DNA of 64,000 bases, taken from the NCBI RefSeq assembly GCF_038049925.1, contig NZ_CP145809.1, positions 2,638,599 through 2,702,598 on the forward strand. The letters are read 5' to 3'. The translations under genes and the position numbers were made by a program. Below the pieces are notes generated by a model that saw only the letters and a list, made by a program, of their open reading frames with translations, ran no database searches and was not told the DNA's origin. Positions 52,608 through 60,868 of this stretch are shown here, piece after piece. Each line of letters begins with the position of its first letter. The stretch's first letter is position 1. The stretch comes from Georgenia sp. M64. Lineage in GTDB: Bacteria; Actinomycetota; Actinomycetes; Actinomycetales; Actinomycetaceae.

Positions 52608-53366
52608 TCAGGCGCCGAGCACCTTGACGCCGGTGCTCCAGGTGTTGCCCAGGGTGCCCTGGAGGGTCATGTGCAGGAAGCCGACCGCCTCGAGCTGCTG
52701 CGCGCGGCGCAGCGGGCCCGCGTCGACGCCGCGCAGGCCGGCCGAGTCGGCGAGGGCGATGACCTCGGCCTTGGCGGCGGCGTCGTCGGCGGCGACGAGG
52801 ACGTCGAGGGGCTGCCCGGCGACCTCGCCGGCCACCAGGGTGCCGGCGAACGTGGTGTTGAAGGCCTTGACGACCTTCGCCTCGGGAGCGACCTTGGCGA
52901 TCTCCTCGGCGGCGGAGCTGCCGGCGGGCACGACCAGGGAGTCGAAGGTGGCGAAGTCGACCGGGTTCGTGATGTCGACGACGACCTTGCCGGCCAGTGC
53001 CTGGCCCAGCCGGCCCGCCACCTCGAGCGCGGCGTCGTAGGGCAGCGCGAGGACGACGACGTCGCCGGCGATCGGGGCGTCCACCGGGCCGGTGGTGACG
53101 TCGCCGGAGAGCTCGCCGGCCAGCGCGGCGGCGGCCTCGGTGTCCCGGGCGAGGATCTGCACGGTGTGGCCGGCGGCGAGAGCGCGGGTGGCGATGCCGC
53201 GGGTCATGTTGCCGGCGCCGATGATCGTCAGGGTGCTCATGGTGCTCCTCAGGGTCGTGGTCTGGGTGGTCTGGGTGTCGTGCGTGGTCTCGGAGGTGCT
53301 GGTCGCGTCGCTGCGCGGCGCGGGGTCTGCGGTACGCGTGCGGCGGAACAGGTCGAACAGGCCCAT
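52608..53366 (-). CDS. NADPH-dependent F420 reductase-like protein
   Basis: A 252-residue protein. The core from residue 43 has a Rossmann motif TIIGAGNMTRGIATRAL and DITNPVDFATFDSLVVPAG, as in Fno-type NADP:F420 oxidoreductases. Start sites compete. ATG 53366 (MGLFDLF, after GAGAGG) adds a 42-residue Thr/Ser-rich extension; ATG 53240 (MSTLTI, after GAGGAG) gives the family length. I keep the longer form, since both have ribosome sites. It is divergent from the MarR gene and an operator-like repeat lies upstream. Confidence 0.83.
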   Translation of the reverse strand: MGLFDLFRRTRTADPAPRSDATSTSETTHDTQTTQTTTLRSTMSTLTIIGAGNMTRGIATRALAAGHTVQILARDTEAAAALAGELSGDVTTGPVDAPIAGDVVVLALPYDAALEVAGRLGQALAGKVVVDITNPVDFATFDSLVVPAGSSAAEEIAKVAPEAKVVKAFNTTFAGTLVAGEVAGQPLDVLVAADDAAAKAEVIALADSAGLRGVDAGPLRRAQQLEAVGFLHMTLQGTLGNTWSTGVKVLGA

Positions 53367-53451
53367 GGGGTCCTCTCGGGCTGACGTGCCTCGCCCGGTG
53401 TTGGCGACGACTGCACACTTGAAGGTACAACTGAGACTCTAGCGCGAGATA

Positions 53452-53465
53452 GTTGAGCTGTCAAC
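53452..53465. promoter_or_regulatory. Inverted repeat GTTGA-N4-TCAAC, site 1
   Basis: GTTGA GCTG TCAAC lies about 86 bp upstream of the F420-reductase-like start. The same pattern occurs just before the divergent MarR gene, so both are probably sites for that regulator. Confidence 0.75.
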
Positions 53466-53587
53466 CATCTGCGTTCACTCTGCACTGGCGCCGCCCTTTC
53501 CTGCCTCCCTCACCGATTCGCCCACCCCTGCCGCGCTCCCCGCTGCACCCGCCACAGTCGCGCTCCCTCGCTCGATCCGCCGTGTAC

Positions 53588-53603
53588 CGTTGAACGGTCA
53601 ACG
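53588..53603. promoter_or_regulatory. Inverted repeat CGTTGA-N4-TCAACG, site 2
   Basis: Six-bp arms with a 4-nt spacer end 21 bp before the MarR start codon, a position that would allow autorepression. The core matches site 1. Confidence 0.8.
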
Positions 53604-53624
53604 CCCCCGGGTACCCTGGCGGGT

Positions 53625-54197
53625 ATGGACGACGACCCTTCGGTGTGGCTGACCTCGGAGCAGGAGGAGGCCTGGCGGTCCCTCATGGCCGCGATCCTGC
53701 TGCTGCCCGGAGCCCTGGACGCCCAGCTCCAGCGCGACGCCGGGCTCACGCACGGCGGCTACGTGGTCCTGTCGGCGCTCTCCGAGGCGCCCGAGCGGCA
53801 GATCCGGATGCGGCGGCTCGCGGAGATGGCGAGCATGTCGATGTCGCGGCTGTCCCACCTCGTCGACCGCCTCGAGGCGCGCGGGTGGGTGGAGCGCCGG
53901 CCGGTCCCGGGCGACGGACGCAGCACGATGGCCGGGCTCACCGACGCGGGCTGGGAGAAGGTCGTCGAGACCGCACCCGGGCACGTCGACGCCGTGCGGA
54001 GCCTCGTCTTCGAGGGGCTGAGCGCGGAGCAGACCCGCCAGCTGAAGTCGATCTTCGACACGATCGTGCCGAAGATCGACCCCGAGAACCGGCTGTCCGC
54101 GTGCGGTGCGACCCGGCGGGGCGCCGCGCCGGCCAGCGCCGCGCCGGCCAGCGCCGCGCCGGCCAGCGCCGCGCGGGCGAGCGCCGCGCGGTCGTAG
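53625..54197 (+). CDS. MarR-family transcription regulator
   Basis: A 190-residue winged-helix regulator. The DNA-binding domain is at about 55-115 (RMRRLAEMASMSMSRLSHLVDRLEARGWVERR; wing PGDGRSTMAGLTDAG). N- and C-terminal helices form the dimer. A low-complexity tail of APASA repeats ends the protein. It starts at ATG 53625. Such regulators respond to phenolic or oxidative signals. The likely targets are its own gene and the divergent F420-reductase-like gene through the GTTGA-N4-TCAAC sites. Confidence 0.9.
   Translation: MDDDPSVWLTSEQEEAWRSLMAAILLLPGALDAQLQRDAGLTHGGYVVLSALSEAPERQIRMRRLAEMASMSMSRLSHLVDRLEARGWVERRPVPGDGRSTMAGLTDAGWEKVVETAPGHVDAVRSLVFEGLSAEQTRQLKSIFDTIVPKIDPENRLSACGATRRGAAPASAAPASAAPASAARASAARS
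54121..54190 (+). repeat. 15-bp tandem repeat at 3' end of marR-type gene
   Basis: GCGCCGCGCCGGCCA repeats three times exactly (54121-54165), then with small changes to 54190. It encodes the APASA tail of the MarR protein and keeps the frame. Confidence 0.92.
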
Positions 54198-54298
54198 CTC
54201 CAGCCGGCGGCGACCGGCGACGCGCCTTGCCGGCGGGGAGGGTGCGCCCACCGACGGAGGGTGCGGGTCTGTGCCCCCGTCGACGGTGCGCCCGTCTG

Positions 54299-54409
54299 CG
54301 ACGTGCCGGTCAGTGCCGTCGTCGAGCGTGCGTCGAGTTGGGGGTTGTGGTTGTCGGGATGACCTCCTCGACAACCACAACCCCCAACTCGACGACGACC
54401 GGCACGTCG
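54299..54409. repeat. Large nested palindrome in intergenic region
   Basis: Inner perfect 26-bp arms (54331-54356 and 54369-54394, starting CGTCGAGTTGGGGG) enclose a 12-nt loop. Outer perfect 12-bp arms (CGACGTGCCGGT at 54299-54310 and its complement at 54398-54409) surround them, with a 20-nt bulge on the left and 3 nt on the right. It is far larger than a normal terminator. Confidence 0.9.
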
Positions 54410-54487
54410 TAGAAGGGTGCGCCGCCGACCGGCAACGGATGCTGACATCGCTGTGGTCGAGCGTCCCTGGGCGACGCCACCCGACCC

Positions 54488-54545
54488 GCGATGTCACGCT
54501 GTGGTGGTCCCCGGTGCGCGAACAGTCGCAACAGCGTGACATCGC
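54488..54545. repeat. 15-bp inverted repeat
   Basis: GCGATGTCACGCTGT (54488-54502) and its complement (54531-54545) with a 28-nt loop. Shorter relatives of the same words occur at about 54445 and 54555. Confidence 0.88.
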
Positions 54546-54562
54546 CTGGGTGAACAGCGTGA

Positions 54563-54604
54563 CGGGGACGCCGGCCACCCGGTGCGGGGACGCCGGCCAC
54601 CCGG
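54563..54604. repeat. 20-bp direct repeat, two copies
   Basis: CGGGGACGCCGGCCACCCGG at 54563-54582 and 54585-54604, offset 22 bp. Confidence 0.9.
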
Positions 54605-54678
54605 AGCCGGGCGCACCGGACCTCGCGGCGGAGCGCGCTCGGCCGCAGCCCGGGGCGACCCGCCGCGAGGACCGACGG

Positions 54679-55524
54679 TCAGTACTGGGAGTAGCTGAAC
54701 GTCGCCGGGTCCGCGCCGATGCGATCGTCGGAGTCGAGTCCAGCGACGGCCGCCATCTCCTCGTCGCTCAGCTCGAAGCCGAAGAGGTCGATGTTCTCCA
54801 CCATGCGGCGCGGGTTGACCGACTTCGGGATGACGATCGTGCCCTGCTGGACGTGCCAGCGCAGGACCACCTGCGCGGGCGTCACCCCGTGCGCGGCGGC
54901 GACCTCGGTCACCGCGGGCGACTCGAGGTCCCGGCCCTGCCCCAGCGGGGAGTACGCCTCGACGGCGACGCCGGCGCGGCGGGTGGCCTCGAGCGTGGCG
55001 GGCTGCTGGAACGTCGGGTGGAGCTCGACCTGGTTGACCGCCGGGACGATGTCACTCTCGGCCACGAGCCGCTCGAGGTGCTCGGGCAGGAAGTTCGACA
55101 CCCCGATGGCGTGGACCGCTCCCTCGGCGTAGAGCTTCTCCAGCGCCCGCCAGGTCTCGACGTACAGGTCGAGGTCCGGCCGCGGCCAGTGGATGAGGTA
55201 GAGGTCGACGACGTCGAGGCCCAGCGCCCGGCGCGAGGCGTCGAAGGCCTTGAGCGTCGAGTCGTGGCCCTGGTCGCCGTTGCGCAGCTTGGTGGTGATG
55301 AACAGCTCCTCGCGCGGCAGCGCCGACGCCCGCACGGCAGCCCCCACACCCTCCTCGTTCCGGTACGCGGCCGCGGTGTCGACGTGGCGGTAGCCCAGCT
55401 CGAGGGCGTGCTCGACCACCTCCTGCGTCTTGCCGTCGGGGACCTGGAAGACGCCGAGCCCGACCTGCGGGATGAGGACGTCGTTGTTGAGGGTGATGTC
55501 GGGAACGGTGTGCAGGGAGGTCAT
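54679..55524 (-). CDS. Aldo/keto reductase
   Basis: A 281-residue NADPH-dependent AKR, TIM barrel. The catalytic Asp is in GYRHVDTAAAY with Tyr following, the Lys is in FITTKLRNGD, and the His is in YLIHWPRPD. The cofactor motif IPKSVNPRRMVENIDLFGF is near the C terminus. It resembles the AKR5 group (2,5-diketogluconate reductase-like), with broad aldehyde specificity. It starts at ATG 55524. Confidence 0.93.
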   Translation of the reverse strand: MTSLHTVPDITLNNDVLIPQVGLGVFQVPDGKTQEVVEHALELGYRHVDTAAAYRNEEGVGAAVRASALPREELFITTKLRNGDQGHDSTLKAFDASRRALGLDVVDLYLIHWPRPDLDLYVETWRALEKLYAEGAVHAIGVSNFLPEHLERLVAESDIVPAVNQVELHPTFQQPATLEATRRAGVAVEAYSPLGQGRDLESPAVTEVAAAHGVTPAQVVLRWHVQQGTIVIPKSVNPRRMVENIDLFGFELSDEEMAAVAGLDSDDRIGADPATFSYSQY

Positions 55525-55629
55525 GGGTCAGTTCTATACCGAACGGCTCCGTCCGGCCCGGTGTAACGGCGTCGACACGGCACGCCCAGCGGTGGGATCG
55601 TGGGAGCACCGAGTGCAAGGGAGCACGAG

Positions 55630-56022
55630 ATGTTCGAGGACACCAAGGCCTTCAGCAGCTTCTCCGTGGACGACGCCGCCGCGGCGAAGGACTTCTACGA
55701 GGGGGTGCTCGGGCTCTCGGTCTCCGAGGGCGCCATGCCGGGCATCCTCTCCCTCCGGCTCCCCGGCGGGGCGGAGGTGATGGCGTACGAGAAGCCCGAC
55801 CACACTCCCGCCTCCTACACCGTCGTCCACTTCCCCGTCCCCGACCTCCCGGCCACGGTCGCCGACCTCGCCGGCCGCGGGGTCACGTTCGAGCACTACC
55901 GAGATACGGCCGTGGAGACCGACGACGACGGCATCTTCCGTGGCGGCGGGCCGCTCATCGCCTGGTTCACGGACCCGGCGGGCAACGTGCTGGCCGTCCT
56001 GGAGGAGGAGCGCGACGACTGA
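55630..56022 (+). CDS. VOC/glyoxalase-family protein
   Basis: A 130-residue vicinal oxygen chelate protein (SVDDAAAAKDFYEGVLGLSV at the start, WFTDPAGNVLAVLEE at the end). The second half keeps the DPxGN turn and final Glu typical of metal-binding members. It starts at ATG 55630 after AAGGGAG. The function (glyoxalase, dioxygenase or binding) cannot be told apart here. Confidence 0.86.
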   Translation: MFEDTKAFSSFSVDDAAAAKDFYEGVLGLSVSEGAMPGILSLRLPGGAEVMAYEKPDHTPASYTVVHFPVPDLPATVADLAGRGVTFEHYRDTAVETDDDGIFRGGGPLIAWFTDPAGNVLAVLEEERDD

Positions 56023-56122
56023 GGCCGCGCGGAGCCTGTGGGTTCGCAGGTCAGATGGGGTGGCGCCGCGACACGCCGGGCTGTTGACTGGGTGCAACGC
56101 TCCGACGTCGGAAGGCTGACCC

Positions 56123-57328
56123 ATGCGCGCGATCTGGAAGGGTGCCATCACCTTCGGTCTCGTGAACGTGCCCGTGAAGCTGTTCAGCGCCACCGAGAGC
56201 CACGACATCTCGCTGCACCAGGTCCACGACGCCGACGGCGGCCGGATCCGCTACCAGCGCCGGTGCGAGAAGTGCGGCGAGGTGGTGCCCTACTCCGACA
56301 TCGACAAGGCCTACGACGACGGCGACCGCACCGTCGTCCTCACGGACGAGGACCTCGAGTCGCTGCCGGTGGAGCGCTCCCGGGAGATCGACGTCATCGA
56401 GTTCGTCCCGAGCGAGCAGATCGACCCGATCATGATGCAGAGCGCCTACTACCTCGCGCCGGACTCGAAGTCCTCGAAGTCCTACGTCCTGCTGCTGCGG
56501 ACGCTGGAGGAGACCGAGCGGACCGCCGTCGTCACCTTCACGCTGCGCCAGAAGACCCGGCTCGGCGCGCTGCGCGTGCGCGACGGCGTCCTCGTGCTCC
56601 AGAGCCTGCTGTGGGAGGACGAGGTCAGGGCGGCGGACTTCGACATCGACGACTCCGTGACGCTGTCGAGCAAGGAGATGGAGATGTCGGCCGCGCTCGT
56701 GTCGAGCTTCGAGTCCGACTTCGACCCGGGCTCGTTCACCGACGAGTACCAGGTCCAGCTCCAGCAGCTCATCCAGGCCAAGCTCGAGCAGGGCGAGGCG
56801 CTGGACACCGAGGAGACGTTCGGCGCGCCGGCCGAGGAGGAGGGCGGGGAGGTCCTCGACCTCATGGAGGCGCTCCGTCGGTCCGTGGCGGCGTCCCGCG
56901 GCAAGCGGACCGGTGGCGAGGAGGCCGCCGAGGAACCCGCCGCCGACGACTCGGCCGCCGGCGAGGAGCAGGAGGAGGCGGCGACCGGCACGGAGGGCCG
57001 GCGGTCAACAGGCGGGCGGGCCCCAGCCAAGAGCTCCACGGCCAAGGGCTCCACAACCAAGGCCGCTACCGCCAAGGGCTCCACAACCAAGGCCGCCACC
57101 GCCAAGGGTGCCTCCGCCAAGGGTGCCTCCGCGAAGACTCCCGCCAAGAGCTCCACGACCCGGAGTGCGGCGGCCAAGACCAAGTCCACCAGCGCGAAGT
57201 CGACCAGCGCGAAGTCCGGCGGCTCCACCGGCAGGACGAGCAAGACCTCGTCCCGGTCCACCGCGTCCACCGAGACCGAGAGCAAGCCCCGGGCCACCCG
57301 CGCGAAGACGGAGAAGAAGTCGGCCTGA
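56123..57328 (+). CDS. ku: Non-homologous end joining protein Ku
   Basis: A 401-residue bacterial Ku. The core (about 1-260) forms the DNA-encircling ring: MRAIWKGAITFGLVNVPVKL, RRCEKCGEVVPYSDI and EMKMSAALVSSF-like EMEMSAALVSSFESDFDP. An acidic hinge and a 110-residue Lys/Ser/Thr/Ala-rich tail follow. The tail is about twice the usual length and carries 9-10 residue repeats such as AKGSTTKAAT. It probably adds non-specific DNA binding and helps recruit LigD, encoded 10 kb away. It starts at ATG 56123. Confidence 0.96.
   Translation: MRAIWKGAITFGLVNVPVKLFSATESHDISLHQVHDADGGRIRYQRRCEKCGEVVPYSDIDKAYDDGDRTVVLTDEDLESLPVERSREIDVIEFVPSEQIDPIMMQSAYYLAPDSKSSKSYVLLLRTLEETERTAVVTFTLRQKTRLGALRVRDGVLVLQSLLWEDEVRAADFDIDDSVTLSSKEMEMSAALVSSFESDFDPGSFTDEYQVQLQQLIQAKLEQGEALDTEETFGAPAEEEGGEVLDLMEALRRSVAASRGKRTGGEEAAEEPAADDSAAGEEQEEAATGTEGRRSTGGRAPAKSSTAKGSTTKAATAKGSTTKAATAKGASAKGASAKTPAKSSTTRSAAAKTKSTSAKSTSAKSGGSTGRTSKTSSRSTASTETESKPRATRAKTEKKSA
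57041..57130 (+). repeat. Tandem repeats encoding the Ku Lys-rich tail
   Basis: A 30-bp unit at 57041-57070 and 57071-57100 (one mismatch), then two 15-bp units GCCAAGGGTGCCTCC (57101-57115, 57116-57130). All are in frame, so copy number changes would lengthen or shorten the tail. Confidence 0.92.
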
Positions 57329-57431
57329 CGGATCGACCGACAGCCGTTGCCGGCCGGCCGACGGGTCGACCGAGGGCGTTGCCGGCTTCAGGCTCGGCCC
57401 GGTACCGCCGGCCCGGAGGTAGCGTGGGCCC

Positions 57432-57671
57432 GTGCGCAAGCCTCTCGCCCTCGCCGCCCTGGGCGCGATCCTGCTCGTCGCCGGTTCGTGGTTCGCGCTG
57501 CGCCCGCGCGCCTTCGGCTGGGCCGCGTACACGCCGCTCAGCGATGCCCCCCTGTCGCCCGGGGCGATCGTGCTCGACGGCACCGGCGTCGTGGCGCTCC
57601 TGGCGGCGGCGACAGGTCTGGCTCTGGTCGCCGGCGTCCTCGGGTACCTGCTCGCCGTGCGCCGCAGGTGA
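57432..57671 (+). CDS. Small two-helix membrane protein
   Basis: A 79-residue protein with membrane helices at about 5-23 and 50-75, a short outside loop (SWFALRPRAFGWAAYTPLSDAP) and a basic RRR end. It starts at GTG 57432. It lies downstream of Ku and converges with the LLM gene 7 bp beyond its stop. No family or function is recognised. Confidence 0.7.
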   Translation: MRKPLALAALGAILLVAGSWFALRPRAFGWAAYTPLSDAPLSPGAIVLDGTGVVALLAAATGLALVAGVLGYLLAVRRR

Positions 57672-57678
57672 CCGCTGG

Positions 57679-58662
57679 TCAGCTCGGGGCGGCGGCGCGG
57701 ATCTTCTCCAGCAGCGGCTCGGCAGCGCGGTCGAGGAAGTCGTCCTGGCCCTCGTCGCCGACCTGGACCACCGCGACGTCGGTGAACCCCGCCTCCCAGT
57801 AGGGCTGCACGGCCGCGACGATCTTGTCGAGATCCGGCCCGCACGGGACGGACGCGGCGACGTCCTCCGGCCGCACGGCCGCGGTCGCCGCCTCGAAACC
57901 GCGCGTGGTCGGCAGGTCGGCGTTGACTCCCCACCCCAGGCCCGACCAGCGGAACATCTCGTGCGCCCGGGCGACGGCGGAGGCCTCGTCCCGGTCCCAG
58001 CAGATCGGGACCTGACCGATGACGCGTGACGGAACGAGCGCGTTCTCCGCCCGTGCGGCCGACCACTGCTCCACGAGCGCTGCCTCGGGCTCGGTGGTGA
58101 CGAGGTGGTCGGCGAGCGGGGCGAACCGCGAGACCGACTGGGCGCCGGAGACCGCCACGGCGATCTCCACCCCGTCCTCCGGACGGTCCCACAGCCTCGC
58201 CGAGTCGACCCGGAAGTGCTGCCCGTCGAAGGTGAGATCCTCGCCGTCGAGGAGGTCGCGGATGATGACGACCGCCTCCTCGAGCATGCCGTGCCGCTCC
58301 CCCACCGCCGGCCAGCGCTCCCCCACGACGTGCTCGTTGAGGTTCTCCCCCGAACCGAGGCCGAGGATGAACCGGCCGTCGCTGAGCAGGCCCATCGTCG
58401 CTGCCTTCTGTGCGACGACGGCGGGGTGGTACCGCATGGTCGGGCAGGTCACGTAGGTCATGAGCTCGACCCGCTCCGTCACCTGCGCGACGGCCCCCAG
58501 GACGCTCCAGGCGTAGGGCGAGTGCCCCATGGCGTCCAGCCACGGGAAGTCGTGGTCCGAGCTGACCTCGAAGTCGAAGCCGCGACGTTCGGCCTGCGCC
58601 GCGTAGCGGACGAGGTCCTTCGGACCGCTCTGCTCGGTCATCAGCGTGTACCCGAATCGCAT
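57679..58662 (-). CDS. F420-dependent LLM enzyme (TIGR03557-type)
   Basis: A 327-residue TIM-barrel enzyme of the F420-dependent luciferase-like group. Key regions are MRFGYTLMTEQSGPKDLVRYAAQAERRGFDF (first strand; key words GYTLMTEQ), SSDHDFPWLDAMGHSPYAW, and GRFILGLGSGENLNEHVVG, with the SGENLNEH motif of the G6PDH-like subfamily. It should reduce F420 while oxidising an unknown substrate. It starts at ATG 58662. Another 650 codons remain open upstream, but they are antisense to the kinase gene and not real. Confidence 0.9.
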   Translation of the reverse strand: MRFGYTLMTEQSGPKDLVRYAAQAERRGFDFEVSSDHDFPWLDAMGHSPYAWSVLGAVAQVTERVELMTYVTCPTMRYHPAVVAQKAATMGLLSDGRFILGLGSGENLNEHVVGERWPAVGERHGMLEEAVVIIRDLLDGEDLTFDGQHFRVDSARLWDRPEDGVEIAVAVSGAQSVSRFAPLADHLVTTEPEAALVEQWSAARAENALVPSRVIGQVPICWDRDEASAVARAHEMFRWSGLGWGVNADLPTTRGFEAATAAVRPEDVAASVPCGPDLDKIVAAVQPYWEAGFTDVAVVQVGDEGQDDFLDRAAEPLLEKIRAAAPS

Positions 58663-58758
58663 GACCCCACGCTGGCACCGCGTGGCGGCCCCCGCACGCC
58701 GGACCGGGAGAAGGCCACTTGCCGGACGGCAGCGCGACGGGCTGGAAGACTGCTGGGC

Positions 58759-60738
58759 GTGAACGAGCAAGGTGGCCTCATCAGTGTCCTGGCGGTCGTC
58801 TCCTACGTCGTCTTCACGCTGCTCTTCATGGGCGTGGTCCGGCGGCTGCTGGGGGTGCGCGTCTCGTTCCTGCGCACGGCCGTCGCCACCCTCGTCGCCA
58901 TCTGGGTCTCGCGCCCCCTCCTGGACGCTCTCGTGGGCGAGCCCGTGCTGACCGTCCCGTCGGTCGAGCTCGGCCTGTACCTGACGTTGCTCGGGGCGTT
59001 CACGTTCGTCGTCGCCATGGTCCTCATCGTGCTGGCCGAGCTCCTCGTGCCCGAGGGCACGCTGCCCGGACCGTTCGACGCCTGGCACAGCTGGCGCGCC
59101 CGGATGACCCGCTCGGGCCGGTACGTCGAGATCCTGCGCATCGCGACCCGGCACGGCCTCGGCAGGTTCCTGCGCGGGCGCCGGCACCTCGCGCTGGGCA
59201 CCGTGGCCGAGCGCCGCGACCTGGCCCGCTCGCTGCGCCGGGCCCTCGAGGACGGCGGCGTCACGTTCGTCAAGCTCGGTCAGCAGCTCTCCACCCGCAA
59301 CGACCTGCTCCCCCGCGAGCTCATCGACGAGCTCGTCCAGCTCCAGGACAACGCCGCACCGGTCGACTGGGAGGTGGTGCGCGGGACGATCGCCACGGAG
59401 ACCGGCCGCGACCCGGGCGAGGTCTTCCGTGAGCTCGACCCCACACCTCTCGCCGCGGCCTCGGTCGCCCAGGTCCACGCCGCCGTCCTCCACGACGGGC
59501 GCAAGGTGGTGGTCAAGGTCCAGCGCCCCGGCATCGAGCACGACGTGGACCGGGACCTCGACATCGTCGCCCGCCTCGCCACCACCCTGGAGGGCCGCAC
59601 CGACTGGGGCCACGACATCGGGCTCGTCGACCTCGCCGACGGGTTCTCGGCGGCGCTGCGCGAGGAGCTGGACTTCACCATCGAGCGCGACAACATGCTC
59701 GGCGTCGCCGCCGCGCTCGACGGCAGGGACGGGATCGTCGTCCCCACCCCCGTGCGGGGGCTGAGCGGGCCGCGGGTGCTGGTGATGGACCGCCTCCCCG
59801 GTCTGCCCGTCGGCGCGGCGCACGAGGTGCTCGCCGCGCTGGGCCCGCAGCGGCGGACAGCCCTGGCCAAGACCCTGCTGGAGACGGTCATGGACCAGCT
59901 CCTCGAGAGCGGGATCTTTCACGTCGACCTCCACCCGGGCAACGTCCTCGTGGCCGACGACGGCACGCTGTCCATGCTCGACCTCGGCTCTGTGGGCCGG
60001 CTCGGGGCCAAGACCCGCCAGGCGATGGGCCACTTCCTCGCCGCCGTGGGCACCGGTGACTCGATGGCGGCCACCGACGCCCTCCTCGAGCTCGTCGAGC
60101 GGCCCGAGGACATCGACGAGCGCAACCTCGAGCAGGCCCTGGGGGTGCTCATCCTGCGCTACAGCGCGGGCGGCTCCGCCGAGGGGGCCGCCGCGTTCAC
60201 CTCCCTCTTCGCGCTCATCAACTCCTTCCACCTCGGGGTGCCGCCCGAGGTCGCCGCCGTCTTCCGCGCGATGGCCACCCTCGAGGGCACCCTGCGGGCG
60301 ATCGACCCCTCCTACGACCTCGTCACCGAGGCGAAGGGGATGGGTCGTGAGCGGATGGCGGGGATCACCGGCGCCGCGCGGCTCAAGGAGACCCTCGAGC
60401 AGGAGGTCAGCGGCCTGCTGCCGGTGCTGCGCCGCTTCCCCCGGCGGGTGGACCGCATCGCCGACGCCGTCGAGCACGGCCGTCTCACGGCCAACGTGCG
60501 GCTCTTCGCCGACCCGCGGGACCGGCAGATCGTCACCCACCTCGTCCACCGCACCCTGCTGACCGTGCTCGGCGCGACCGCGGGGATGATGTCCGTGGTG
60601 CTCTTCAGCGTCACCGGCGGGCCGATGGTCACCAGCACGGTGAACCTCTACACGGTGCTGGCGACCGCCCTGTTCGTCGTCGCCGTAATCCTCGTCCTGC
60701 GCGTCCTCATCATCATCTTCCGGCGCGAGGAGCCCTGA
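58759..60738 (+). CDS. UbiB/ABC1-type atypical kinase, membrane-anchored
   Basis: A 659-residue protein. Three N-terminal membrane helices (about 10-100) come before the ABC1/ADCK kinase-like domain: GVTFVKLGQQLSTRNDLLP (KxGQ motif), DPTPLAAASVAQVHAAVL (Ala-rich loop), VVKVQRPGI (ATP Lys), GIFHVDLHPGNVLV (catalytic Asp) and MLDLGSVG (metal Asp). Two C-terminal helices complete the protein. Family members act in quinone or lipid metabolism. It starts at GTG 58759. Confidence 0.92.
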   Translation: MNEQGGLISVLAVVSYVVFTLLFMGVVRRLLGVRVSFLRTAVATLVAIWVSRPLLDALVGEPVLTVPSVELGLYLTLLGAFTFVVAMVLIVLAELLVPEGTLPGPFDAWHSWRARMTRSGRYVEILRIATRHGLGRFLRGRRHLALGTVAERRDLARSLRRALEDGGVTFVKLGQQLSTRNDLLPRELIDELVQLQDNAAPVDWEVVRGTIATETGRDPGEVFRELDPTPLAAASVAQVHAAVLHDGRKVVVKVQRPGIEHDVDRDLDIVARLATTLEGRTDWGHDIGLVDLADGFSAALREELDFTIERDNMLGVAAALDGRDGIVVPTPVRGLSGPRVLVMDRLPGLPVGAAHEVLAALGPQRRTALAKTLLETVMDQLLESGIFHVDLHPGNVLVADDGTLSMLDLGSVGRLGAKTRQAMGHFLAAVGTGDSMAATDALLELVERPEDIDERNLEQALGVLILRYSAGGSAEGAAAFTSLFALINSFHLGVPPEVAAVFRAMATLEGTLRAIDPSYDLVTEAKGMGRERMAGITGAARLKETLEQEVSGLLPVLRRFPRRVDRIADAVEHGRLTANVRLFADPRDRQIVTHLVHRTLLTVLGATAGMMSVVLFSVTGGPMVTSTVNLYTVLATALFVVAVILVLRVLIIIFRREEP

Positions 60739-60744
60739 GCCGGC

Positions 60745-60766
60745 CCGCGGTGTCGTGACACCGCGG
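60745..60766 (+). terminator. Hairpin terminator after UbiB-like gene
   Basis: CCGCGGTGTC and GACACCGCGG pair perfectly around a minimal loop, 6 bp after the stop codon. Confidence 0.8.
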
Positions 60767-60868
60767 ACCGACCCGGCCCATCGCGACGGCGCACGTCCAG
60801 GACGGCGGCAGCGGACGGCGTTGGTCCGGACCGGCCGGTCGGGACCGGGCCTGTCAAGAGTGCGAGCG

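Larger units (their letters stand above)
54198..54678. other. Repeat-dense intergenic region
   Basis: 481 bp with no convincing gene between the MarR gene and the stop of the aldo/keto reductase gene. It holds the nested palindrome (54299-54409), a 15-bp inverted repeat (54488-54545) and a 20-bp direct repeat (54563-54604). Open frames here exist only because of the palindrome. Confidence 0.8.

Noticed and set aside
54106-54678. Open frames on both strands that encode similar DNHNPQLD words
   Set aside because: The similarity exists only because the palindrome reads the same on both strands.
58663-60549. Long minus-strand open frame continuing upstream of the F420-dependent LLM gene
   Set aside because: It is antisense to the UbiB-like gene, which has all kinase motifs. 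The translated text has no domain character. It reflects high-GC codon bias.
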